This document shows positions 36,191 through 44,224 of a stretch of DNA of 64,000 nt, piece after piece. The notes under the pieces were generated by a model. It saw only the letters and a program-made list of their open reading frames with translations, had not been told where the DNA came from and did no database searches. The stretch is taken from positions 1 through 64,000 of the forward strand of contig CAZMTO010000005.1 in NCBI GenBank assembly GCA_964569265.1, given 5' to 3'. The stretch is from Avidehalobacter sp964569265. Lineage in GTDB: Bacteria; Bacillota; Dehalobacteriia; UBA4068; UBA4997. Both the position numbers and the translations under genes were made by a program. Position 1 is the first letter of the stretch. Each line of letters begins with the position of its first letter.

Positions 36191-39100
36191 ATGATACAAA
36201 TCAATATCACCATAAACGGACAACAAATTGCAGCCAACCCCGGCGAAACTATTTTGCAGGCGGCACGGCGGCATAACATAGAAATCCCCACCCTTTGCCA
36301 CGACGATGGCTTGGCGCCTTATGGGGCGTGCGGCCTTTGCGTGGTAGCGGTACAGGGCAGCAATAAACTGCTGCGTGCCTGTGCTACGGTGGTGGCAGAA
36401 GGTCAGGTTATTTATACCGATACCGACGAGGTTAAAAAGGCCCGCCAAACCGCGCTTGAGCTGCTGCTTTCCAATCATCGGGGAGATTGTATTGCCCCCT
36501 GTAGGGCGGCTTGCCCGGCTGGCAGCGATTGTCAGGCTTATGTGGGGCTTATTGCCAACAACCGCTTTGCCGAGGCTGCACAGGTAATTAAAGAAAGCTA
36601 TCCGCTGGGGGCATCACTGGGGCGCATATGCCCGCACCCCTGCGAGGCTGCCTGCCGCCGTGCCAAGGTGGAACATCCGCTTAATCTGGCGCGTTTAAAG
36701 CAGTTTGCCGCCGATATGGACTTAAACAGCGGCGAACCTTATCTGCCGGTGCCAGAACCTGCTACCGGCAAACGTGTGGCTATTGTGGGCAGTGGCCCGG
36801 CCGGGCTTACTATGGCGTATTTTTTGGCGCTAAAAGGGCATAAAGCCGAAATTTTTGAAATGATGCCCCAGCCCGGCGGTATGCTGCGTTACGGTATACC
36901 GGAATATCGCCTGCCGAAAAATATTTTGGATTTGGAAATAAAGCAGATAAAGCGCCTGGGTGTAGAAATTTACTGCGGTCAGCGTTTGGGCGGCAACCTG
37001 CAATTTGCTGATTTACAGCGCCACTATGATGCGGTGTATTTGGCTTGCGGTGCGTGGCAAAGTGCCGGCTTAAATATCCCCGGCGAAGATTTGCAGGGCG
37101 TGGTAGGCGGCATTGACTTTTTGGGCAATGTAGCGCTGGGTAATTTAACGCGCCTTAGCGGCCGTGTGGCTGTTGTGGGCGGCGGCAATACCGCTATGGA
37201 TGCCTGCCGTACTGCCGTGCGCCTTGGTGCCAGCGAGGTTTATATTTTGTATCGCCGTACCGAAGCGGAAATGCCGGCGGAAATGACGGAAATTCGTGAG
37301 GCTGCCGAAGAAGGCGTGCAGTTTAAATTTTTGGTAGCGCCCACCCGTATTGCCGGTGTTGACGGGCGTGTAATAGGCATTGAATTGCAGCAGATGGAGC
37401 TGGGTGAGCCAGACGAAAGCGGGCGCAGACGCCCGGTGCCGGTAGAAGGCGGCTTAGAGGTGCTGCCGGTGGATACCGTTATTGCGGCCATTGGGCAAAA
37501 GGTGCTGCCTCTTGACTTGGGTGATGCCACTGACAAGCTTAAATATACGGCGTGGCGTACCATTGCTGCCGAAGCCGGAACCTATGCAACATCTATACCC
37601 GGCGTGTTTGCCGGCGGTGATGCCATAAACGATGGGCCCGGTATTGCCGTGCAGGCAGTGGCACACGCCAAGGAATGTGCCGCGGTTATTGACAGCTATT
37701 TAAAGGGTGATATGCAGCCGGTTAGCAAGCCCTATTATTCGGCTACCGGCGAACCTGCCCCGGAAGAATTTGCCGCCAAGGTACGGGTTAACCGGGTATC
37801 TATCAGCTTTTTACACCCGGAATTCCGCAAATCCAGTTTTACCGAGGTAACCAAGGGATATGACCCCGAGGAGGCTATTTACGAGGCCAGCCGTTGCTTG
37901 GAATGTGGCTGCGGAGATGTTTATGAATGTAAGCTGCTTAAATATGCGCAGCAATATAATGTGGAGCCGCAAAAATTTGCCGGTGAAGTAAAGCACAGCC
38001 CCAAGGACACTTCTCATCCGTATATTGTGCGAGACCCCGACAAGTGTATTTTGTGCGGCAACTGTGTACGCGCCTGTGAAGAAGTTTGCGGTATGGGCAC
38101 CATTGGCCTGCTGGGCCGCGGCTTTGACACCACTGTTAATGCCGATTTTGGTTTGCCGCTGGGCAGCAGCAGTTGCGTAAGCTGTGGCCAGTGTGCGGCG
38201 GTTTGCCCCACCGGTGCCCTGCAGGAAAAACAGCCGTGGATGAAGCCGGTGCCGCTTAATACCGTGGCTGATGACAGCGTTTGTACTATGTGCGGCAATG
38301 CCTGCAAGCTAAAGGTACACCACAAGGGAGATTATATAACCAAGGTAACGCCGACTGACGGCGACTGTCTGTGTCAGGACGGGCGTTTTGGCTACCCCTA
38401 TGCTATGACGTCTACCGGCAAACCCAGCGCGGGCATTGATTACGGCGAGGGTATGATGCAGGTAGCATCGATGAGCGCGGTAAAGGCAGTGGCAGCGGCG
38501 GTAAATTCGCTGCGGGAATCTGTTGGTGCTGATGTTATCGGTGTGGCGGTAGGCGATGAATTGTCGGCAGAGGAACTGTATTTGGCGCATAAGCTGGCGG
38601 TTGAAGGTATTGGTACCGAAAATATTTACGCACCCAATGCCGGGGTATCGGGCTTAAAGCTGATGACCGGTGTTGGCTGTTCTACCGCAGTGCTTGATGA
38701 TGTTGAACAGGCCGATGTGGTGCTGGCGGTTGGTAATCGCCTGTTTGAAAGTTACCCGCTGGCGGCGGCACGGCTGGTAAAGGCTGCTAAGGGCGGCGCG
38801 CGCCTGTTGCTGCTGGCTGATGACCCCGGTGCTTTGGCGCACTATGCCGAGGTATACCCGCTGGATAATAAAATTGACCTGCTGCTGTCGGTTTATCAGG
38901 GGGCGGCAGACGATGCTGCTGCGGCTGTAAATGCGGCGCTGAGCGCTGCTGCCAAAGGGGTGCTGGTATACGATGCCAGCCGGTTAGATGTGCCGGCACA
39001 GGCGGTTTTGGCGGCTATGGCAGTAAAATATAATGCCGGGGTGCTGCAACTGCAAAACGGCGTGGGCAGCCGGATGATACAGGAGCTGGGCATTGTGCGT

Positions 39101-39619
39101 GACCTGCACCGGTTAAAGGCAGATATTGAGGACGGCAAGCTTAAAGCTATGCTGCTGTTTGGCGTAGACCTGCCGGCGCTTTTGGCGGAACAGGTGGAAT
39201 TTGTGTTTGCAGCCGATGCCAATTACGGGCGTGCTTATCCGTATGCCAAGGCGCTGCTGCCGCTTTCCGGCTTTGGGGCTATAAGCGGCACCTATATTAA
39301 CTTTGAAGGCCGCGCACGTCAGGTAAAAGCTGCCATTAACCCGTATCAGGGGGTAGAAAACTGGCAGTTGCTGGCCGAGCTGTTAAACAATGTAGACCGT
39401 ATGCCCAAGGCGCAAAATCTGGCGGTGCTGCGGGCCGAAATGGCGGCTAAATTGCCGGCCTATGCTGATGTGCTGACTAACGGTGCCGAATTTGCTGACA
39501 AACCGGCTAAGTTGGCGCTGTTAGACGGTGCGGTGCTGCCGCCGGCAGGGTTGGCAGCCTACCGCGAATTTGAAAACGAAAATACGGCGCAAAAAGCCTG
39601 GCAAAAAATGCGTCATTAA
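36191..39619 (+). CDS. NuoG-like iron-sulfur protein with inserted GltD/NfnB-type FAD-NADPH domain
   Basis: 1142 residues. Order: [2Fe-2S] domain (Cys36, Cys47, Cys50, Cys64); GltD-like Cys-rich segment (CIAPCRAACPAG, CPHPCEAACRR); FAD motif VAIVGSGPAGL and NADPH motif VVGGGNTAMDA; two [4Fe-4S] sites (CILCGNCVRACEEVC, CVSCGQCAAVCPTG); a CTMCGNAC cluster segment; and a C-terminal molybdopterin-oxidoreductase-like fold without an evident Moco ligand. No H-cluster is seen. The three-gene set resembles the electron-bifurcating StnABC transhydrogenase described from Sporomusa, which couples NADH, NADPH and ferredoxin. That assignment is from memory of the family. ATG at 36191 follows AAGGAGTG. Confidence 0.85.
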   Translation: MIQINITINGQQIAANPGETILQAARRHNIEIPTLCHDDGLAPYGACGLCVVAVQGSNKLLRACATVVAEGQVIYTDTDEVKKARQTALELLLSNHRGDCIAPCRAACPAGSDCQAYVGLIANNRFAEAAQVIKESYPLGASLGRICPHPCEAACRRAKVEHPLNLARLKQFAADMDLNSGEPYLPVPEPATGKRVAIVGSGPAGLTMAYFLALKGHKAEIFEMMPQPGGMLRYGIPEYRLPKNILDLEIKQIKRLGVEIYCGQRLGGNLQFADLQRHYDAVYLACGAWQSAGLNIPGEDLQGVVGGIDFLGNVALGNLTRLSGRVAVVGGGNTAMDACRTAVRLGASEVYILYRRTEAEMPAEMTEIREAAEEGVQFKFLVAPTRIAGVDGRVIGIELQQMELGEPDESGRRRPVPVEGGLEVLPVDTVIAAIGQKVLPLDLGDATDKLKYTAWRTIAAEAGTYATSIPGVFAGGDAINDGPGIAVQAVAHAKECAAVIDSYLKGDMQPVSKPYYSATGEPAPEEFAAKVRVNRVSISFLHPEFRKSSFTEVTKGYDPEEAIYEASRCLECGCGDVYECKLLKYAQQYNVEPQKFAGEVKHSPKDTSHPYIVRDPDKCILCGNCVRACEEVCGMGTIGLLGRGFDTTVNADFGLPLGSSSCVSCGQCAAVCPTGALQEKQPWMKPVPLNTVADDSVCTMCGNACKLKVHHKGDYITKVTPTDGDCLCQDGRFGYPYAMTSTGKPSAGIDYGEGMMQVASMSAVKAVAAAVNSLRESVGADVIGVAVGDELSAEELYLAHKLAVEGIGTENIYAPNAGVSGLKLMTGVGCSTAVLDDVEQADVVLAVGNRLFESYPLAAARLVKAAKGGARLLLLADDPGALAHYAEVYPLDNKIDLLLSVYQGAADDAAAAVNAALSAAAKGVLVYDASRLDVPAQAVLAAMAVKYNAGVLQLQNGVGSRMIQELGIVRDLHRLKADIEDGKLKAMLLFGVDLPALLAEQVEFVFAADANYGRAYPYAKALLPLSGFGAISGTYINFEGRARQVKAAINPYQGVENWQLLAELLNNVDRMPKAQNLAVLRAEMAAKLPAYADVLTNGAEFADKPAKLALLDGAVLPPAGLAAYREFENENTAQKAWQKMRH

Positions 39620-39643
39620 AAAATAAAACAGGGGGTGGCAACA

Positions 39644-40549
39644 ATGCCTACCGGTAAAATAGCTATTGATGAATATATAAACGCCCGACACAAGCTGATA
39701 GAAGCCGCGCTGCCCGGAGCCTTGCAGCCGGTGTATCCCGGGGCAGAGCGCCTGTTTGCGGCGATGGAATACAGCCTGATGGCCGGTGGCAAGCGTTTGC
39801 GCCCGTTGCTGCTGCTGGCGGCCTTAGAGGGCTTTGCCAAGCCGAACGAGCAGCAAATAGCAGATTATCTGCCGTTTGCGTTGGGTATAGAAATGCTGCA
39901 TACGTATTCTCTTATTCACGATGACCTGCCGGCTATGGATAACGACGATATGCGGCGTGGGCGGCCAAGCTGTCATAAACAGTTTGACGAAGCTACGGCA
40001 ATTTTGGCCGGAGATGGTCTGCTGACACATTGCTTTGCCCAAATGGCGGCGGTCAAATGCGACCCTGCACGTCTGGTGGCGGCCATGGGCTATTTTGCCG
40101 CCAATGCCGGGGTTTACGGTATGGTGGCCGGCCAAACGCTGGATATTGCCGCCGAGGGTAAAAGCATAGACCTTGCACAGCTAAAGCAAATTCACCGTGC
40201 CAAAACCGGTGCCCTGCTGGCGGCGGCGGTGGTTTGCGGCGGTATTTTGGGCGGTGCCGATAAGGGCGAACAGCAGGCTTTGGAGCAGTTTGGTTTGGCG
40301 TTTGGGCTGGCTTTTCAAATTGTGGACGATATTTTGGACACGGTGGGCGATGCTAAGCTGTTGGGCAAACCCGTGGGCAGCGATGCCGCTAACCACAAGG
40401 TAACCTATGTAAGCCTGTTGGGGTTGCCGCAGGCCAAGCAGGCGGCACGGCAGGTTACCGACGAAGCGGTGGCAGCTTTGGCGCCGCTGGGCGATAAGGG
40501 TGAACTGCTGGCGGCCATTGCCGAATTTTATTTGCAGCGCAACTTTTAG
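39644..40549 (+). CDS. ispA: Polyprenyl (farnesyl) diphosphate synthase
   Basis: 301-residue trans-prenyltransferase. The first aspartate-rich motif is HDDLPAMDNDD followed by RRGRPSCHK, the second is IVDDILD. GKRLRPLL binds the diphosphate. Two bulky residues before the first motif (TYSLIHDD) fit short-chain products. ATG at 39644 lies 5 bases after GGGGGTGG. It supplies isoprenoid precursors. No xseB or dxs lies beside it. Confidence 0.93.
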   Translation: MPTGKIAIDEYINARHKLIEAALPGALQPVYPGAERLFAAMEYSLMAGGKRLRPLLLLAALEGFAKPNEQQIADYLPFALGIEMLHTYSLIHDDLPAMDNDDMRRGRPSCHKQFDEATAILAGDGLLTHCFAQMAAVKCDPARLVAAMGYFAANAGVYGMVAGQTLDIAAEGKSIDLAQLKQIHRAKTGALLAAAVVCGGILGGADKGEQQALEQFGLAFGLAFQIVDDILDTVGDAKLLGKPVGSDAANHKVTYVSLLGLPQAKQAARQVTDEAVAALAPLGDKGELLAAIAEFYLQRNF

Positions 40550-40558
40550 GAGGATATT

Positions 40559-40906
40559 ATGCCATACATCAGACTATCAACAAGTGCAAAAATTGACGCG
40601 GCGCAGGCTTGGGAGCTGAAAGCCGGGTTGGCGCGGGCGGTGGAGCTTATCCCCGGTAAGACGGAAGGCAAACTGATGGTGGAACTTTGCGGCAATCAGA
40701 CGATGTTTTATCGCGGTGAAGTAGGAGATTTTGCCTTTATTGATGCTAAATTTTCCGGCGCTATGGGTTTTGACGATAAAAAACGTTTTGCCGAAGCTGC
40801 GTTGAAGCTGGCAGAAGATGTGCTGGGGTTACCTCGGGGCAATGCCAACCTTACGATTAGTTGTTACGGAGAATGGGGTACTATGGGCACGCTGCTGGGG
40901 CGTTGA
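40559..40906 (+). CDS. MIF / phenylpyruvate tautomerase family protein
   Basis: 115 residues, the same length as animal macrophage migration inhibitory factor. Pro2 after the start Met (MPYIRLST) is the catalytic base of the tautomerase superfamily, and a Lys in IPGKTEGK lies where MIF has Lys32. VELCGNQTMFYRG and the C-terminal half fit the MIF two-repeat fold. It follows ispA by 9 bases with TTAGGAGG. Cellular role in bacteria is uncertain; keto-enol tautomerase activity is expected. Confidence 0.8.
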   Translation: MPYIRLSTSAKIDAAQAWELKAGLARAVELIPGKTEGKLMVELCGNQTMFYRGEVGDFAFIDAKFSGAMGFDDKKRFAEAALKLAEDVLGLPRGNANLTISCYGEWGTMGTLLGR

Positions 40907-40926
40907 CATATTAAATACACAAAAAA

Positions 40927-40954
40927 GGCTGCCCGACAGGTGGGCAGCCTTTTT
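40927..40954. terminator. Bidirectional terminator between MIF and PAP2 genes
   Basis: Perfect 8-bp stem GGCTGCCC/GGGCAGCC with a 7-base loop, six A before and five T after, so it can serve both convergent genes. Confidence 0.93.
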
Positions 40955-40975
40955 GTATGCGTATTGGGCTTAAAA

Positions 40976-41500
40976 TTAAACAAAAATATAGCACGAAAGC
41001 TGTGCCGCCAGCATACCGATAAACGCCCCGACTATAACGTCTCCGGGGTAATGCTGGCCCAAATAAATGCGTGATACGCCAACCATAATGCAAACACCGG
41101 CCAAAAGATTTTCAAACTGGGGCTGCATAGTGGCAATTACGCCGCTTAGCGCCACAATGGTGGCCGTGTGCGCACTGGGAAAAGAAGGGTCATACTGCAT
41201 AAGGGTTTGAAAAATATTAACGTTGGGCAGCTTTATGTGCGGGCGCAGCCGCTTTACCAAAAATTTAAGGCTTTGGGCGGCTACCTGTGCAAAAAACACC
41301 GCGCCTAAAATGTTTTTGCCGGGTATAGACGGCAGAAACAGCGTTAAAAACAGGCATATGCCCACCACCGAAGCAAAACCGGCAAGGTGTGTAAAAAATG
41401 GCATTATAAAGTCTAAAAAGCGGCATTTTAGGCTTTTATTAAACAAATTAAAAAAGAAAACATCTACTCTGGATAACAAATTAAGCAGGGATTGCAGCAA
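40976..41500 (-). CDS. PAP2-family membrane phosphatase
   Basis: 174-residue integral membrane phosphatase. The three-part motif is complete: KFLVKRLRPH, PSFPSAHT and SRIYLGQHYPGD. Such enzymes recycle undecaprenyl diphosphate or act on phosphatidic acid. The start is TTG (41500 down), 8 bases after AGGAGG. It lies about 25 bases downstream of the minus-strand CAP-domain gene and may be cotranscribed with it. Confidence 0.9.
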   Translation of the reverse strand: MLQSLLNLLSRVDVFFFNLFNKSLKCRFLDFIMPFFTHLAGFASVVGICLFLTLFLPSIPGKNILGAVFFAQVAAQSLKFLVKRLRPHIKLPNVNIFQTLMQYDPSFPSAHTATIVALSGVIATMQPQFENLLAGVCIMVGVSRIYLGQHYPGDVIVGAFIGMLAAQLSCYIFV

Positions 41501-41525
41501 AGATTGCGCCTCCTTATAAGTTAGA

Positions 41526-42635
41526 TTAGGGCTTGTAGGTTACGCGCACCATACAGCCGTCGGCCTCGATAACATAGGTGCCGGGGTTGTCAAATTTAAG
41601 CGTGGTGCTGAAATAAGAACCGTCACCGCTTAGGGTTTGGGTTGTTTTATCGGTATACATATGAGCATTGTCGGGGGCTATGCGGTACACAATAACATCC
41701 TGACTAAGGCGAGAAGTACGCCCGCGCACTGCCAAAGCGGCATCGGCGGTGGTGCTGTTAAGCGGCAGGCCGATAAAATAAGCGCGGTAGGGCATAACCT
41801 CGGCTGTTAAATACACCGTAGAGCTGTTTTCGTCACGGCTGGCAGCAATACCAATGTACCCGGCTGAAGCATCTAACAGCATAGAGCGGGCAGGTTCGGC
41901 AGTAAACCACGCACTAACCGCCTGATAAACGTTTTCCCGGCTGTAATCAATGCAGGCAATAAGCTCGTTGGGTGTGGCAATGCCCTGCTGTTCGGCGCGA
42001 CTGTTTAAAGATTTGCCGCCAGGCAGCTTGTTGGCCAAAAGGTCGGCAGCACACATACTTTGGCTGTGGGCAGCGGCCATATCACTAAGCTCGGTTGCCG
42101 ACACCAGAGAATTAAGGCCCTTTTGCAGACGCACACTGTTTATCTGCTGCAAAGCCTGGTTGGCAACGGTAGCCATCGAAGGTATTTCAGCCGGTTCGGT
42201 GTTGGCCGATACAGCGGCGGTGATAGCTACGGTGTTGGTTTGCGCCTGCCATTCTACCTGCGCGTTCAGGGCTTCTCCCAAAAAGCGCAGCGGCACCAGC
42301 GTGCGGCTGTTAACAATCTGCGGTTCAACATCCATTTGGGCGGCTTGCCCGTTAACAGTGGCCACCGCTGAATTAAGCATAAGCTCAATTTTGTCGGCAC
42401 CGGCAAAAACATCTATCTGCCCGGTGGCAGCATCGTAATTAACGGCAGCATTCAAAGCTTCGGCACAGGCGCGCAGCGGCAGCATAACCCGGCTGTTAAT
42501 AACAGTCGGCGGTACATCGGCGGCCAGCGGGCTGCCGTTTACGGTTATGGCAATATCGGCGGCAGCGGCCGGCTGTGCTGCGGTAAAAAGCATTAACGCC
42601 GCAGCAGATGCTTTGGTAAAAATTTTTTTGTTCAT
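41526..42635 (-). CDS. Exported protein: copper-amine-oxidase-N domains plus CAP (SCP-like) domain
   Basis: 369 residues. The signal peptide ends near AAQPAAAA. Residues about 30-145 hold copper-amine-oxidase-N-like modules (INSRVMLPLRACAEALNA and VNSRTLVPLRFLGEALNA). A CAP-like domain follows (ALQQINSVRLQKGLNSLV, then AHSQSMCAADLL and VYQAVSAWF). CAP domains occur in secreted, often wall-associated proteins; function unknown. A weak C-terminal beta domain ends the protein. Confidence 0.82.
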   Translation of the reverse strand: MNKKIFTKASAAALMLFTAAQPAAAADIAITVNGSPLAADVPPTVINSRVMLPLRACAEALNAAVNYDAATGQIDVFAGADKIELMLNSAVATVNGQAAQMDVEPQIVNSRTLVPLRFLGEALNAQVEWQAQTNTVAITAAVSANTEPAEIPSMATVANQALQQINSVRLQKGLNSLVSATELSDMAAAHSQSMCAADLLANKLPGGKSLNSRAEQQGIATPNELIACIDYSRENVYQAVSAWFTAEPARSMLLDASAGYIGIAASRDENSSTVYLTAEVMPYRAYFIGLPLNSTTADAALAVRGRTSRLSQDVIVYRIAPDNAHMYTDKTTQTLSGDGSYFSTTLKFDNPGTYVIEADGCMVRVTYKP

Positions 42636-42662
42636 TATGGTATCCTCACTTTATGGCACATT

Positions 42663-42691
42663 GCTATACACTTTAGCGGCGGCGCAGGCAA
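42663..42691 (-). promoter_or_regulatory. Weak promoter for the minus-strand CAP gene
   Basis: On the minus strand TTGCCT (42691-42686), 17-base spacer, TATAGC (42668-42663). Weak match. The rest of 42692-42920 is AT-rich with a repeated AAATTGCCGA and no recognisable gene. Confidence 0.3.
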
Positions 42692-42920
42692 AATATCCTC
42701 CCGCCAAACAGACAGTTTTGTAATATTTCTACAAAATATCGGTAAATCCTTTTTACGGCTGCCAGCTTTTGCCCTTATATTATGTGCATAAGGCAATTTT
42801 TATGGGCAAATAATAAATATGCGGCCAATGGTTGGTCAAAAAAATATTAAAATTGCCGAAAATTGCCGACAGTAAAAAACAGCGGCCGCCTTTTTACAGA
42901 TTATATTCGGAGGAAAAATT

Positions 42921-43184
42921 ATGGATACTAACAAAGAAAACGAGCTTATGCACAATTTGGAACGTGCCGTAAACAAAAGCACCGCACCCTACCGTGCCGA
43001 TGGTGTGCCCCTTAGGCCGGGGGTAAAATGGGCTGCCGTTAACGGGCCGGCCAACGACAGTGACCACACGGCTAAGCCTGCCACCGAAGCCGAAGCAGCG
43101 CTGGCCCGCGTTACGCCGGAAATGGTAAACCGTATAGAAATGTATGGCGCCGAAGCGGTGTATAATGCCCAAGAAGATAACTGA
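42921..43184 (+). CDS. Small hypothetical protein
   Basis: 87 residues, acidic N-terminus, no signal peptide or membrane segment. It has a good ribosome site (CGGAGGA, 42907-42914). I do not recognise the family. The C-terminal segment VTPEMVNRIEMYGAEAVYNA looks helical. Coding is supported by the ribosome site and a downstream inverted repeat that could end its transcript. Confidence 0.6.
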   Translation: MDTNKENELMHNLERAVNKSTAPYRADGVPLRPGVKWAAVNGPANDSDHTAKPATEAEAALARVTPEMVNRIEMYGAEAVYNAQEDN

Positions 43185-43211
43185 CATTGCCAAAACAGCA
43201 TATTTTTTCCA

Positions 43212-43239
43212 AAACGACACGGCCTGCGCTGTGTCGTTT
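43212..43239 (+). terminator. Inverted repeat after the small protein gene
   Basis: 9-bp perfect stem AAACGACAC/GTGTCGTTT with a 10-base loop. The T content after it is modest, so termination strength is uncertain. Confidence 0.5.
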
Positions 43240-43290
43240 GCTGTTTGCGGGTTTTATATGCCGCCGCACAGGAATATTTTATAAAGGTGG

Positions 43291-43319
43291 TTGCAATGGC
43301 GGCAAACTTTGTATATAAT
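43291..43319 (+). promoter_or_regulatory. Promoter of the hydrolase-murF-ddl unit
   Basis: TTGCAA at 43291-43296, 17-base spacer, TATAAT at 43314-43319. Confidence 0.75.
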
Positions 43320-43401
43320 AAAAACTGATTTACTGCGTAAATTTGATATAAGTAGAAACTAATATGTTTTTGGACATATGTAAAAAAGGGGTTGGAGTAC
43401 A

Positions 43402-44217
43402 TTGGCGGCAAATACCGAGCCGATCGTGGAAAAATATATTTATCGGGCAAAGGGTGCTGCCCCGCAAGAGGTTTTTTATTTGGCGGGCGGCAGCGGCTAC
43501 CCGGTTTTGTTGCTGCACGGCTGGGGGTGTTCCAGCCAGACTATGCAGCCGGTGTTTAACCATTTGTGTGCGCATTACCGGGTATATAATTTTGACCTGC
43601 CCGGCTTTGGTTTAAGCCCGGAGCCTGCCGCAGCCTGGGATACCGTTGCCTACGCCGATATGCTGGCGGCTTTTATCGAAGAAAAATGCAACGGCCAAAA
43701 GCCGCTTATCGTCGGTCATTCCTTTGGGGGGCGGCTGGCGCTCAGGCTGGGGGCCAAGGGTATACCCAAAAAGCTGCTGCTTACCGGTTGCGCCGGGTTG
43801 CCGCCCAAGCGCGGTATGGATTATTACGCCAAGGTATATTCTTATAAGGCGGCAAAAAAGCTGCTTAGCCTGCCGGGCTTTGGCAAAAAGCGAGAAGAAC
43901 TGCTTAATTCGGCCAAGGCCAAAAGCGGTTCGGAGGATTACCGCAATGCCAGCGAGGTTATGCGCGCGGTGTTTGTTAAAACCGTTAATGAAGATCAAAC
44001 GGCAAATTTGCCGAAGATTGCGGCGCCGACCCTGCTGTTTTGGGGAGAAAATGATACCGCTACGCCGCTGACGGATGGCGAAACTATGGCCGCCAAAATG
44101 CAGGACGCAGCACTTATTGTAAAAAAAGGCGGCACACATTTTGCGTTTATAGAATTTTTGCCGGAGTTTTTGGCGATAGCCGACAGCCTGTTTAAGGCAG
44201 AAAAGCAGGGGGAATAA
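43402..44217 (+). CDS. Alpha/beta-fold hydrolase
   Basis: 271-residue serine hydrolase. The oxyanion region is LLLHGWGCSS, the nucleophile elbow GHSFGG, the acid in GENDTATP and the His in GGTHFAFIEF. Start is TTG at 43402 after GGAG. It lies just upstream of a membrane MurF-like ligase, starting 8 bases before it, so a wall-related substrate is possible but unproven. Confidence 0.87.
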   Translation: MAANTEPIVEKYIYRAKGAAPQEVFYLAGGSGYPVLLLHGWGCSSQTMQPVFNHLCAHYRVYNFDLPGFGLSPEPAAAWDTVAYADMLAAFIEEKCNGQKPLIVGHSFGGRLALRLGAKGIPKKLLLTGCAGLPPKRGMDYYAKVYSYKAAKKLLSLPGFGKKREELLNSAKAKSGSEDYRNASEVMRAVFVKTVNEDQTANLPKIAAPTLLFWGENDTATPLTDGETMAAKMQDAALIVKKGGTHFAFIEFLPEFLAIADSLFKAEKQGE

Positions 44218-44224
44218 CATAAAG

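Noticed and set aside
34465..36291. A 608-codon open frame on the minus strand
   Set aside because: It is antisense to the NuoF-like gene, has no recognisable motif, and results from the codon bias of the true gene.
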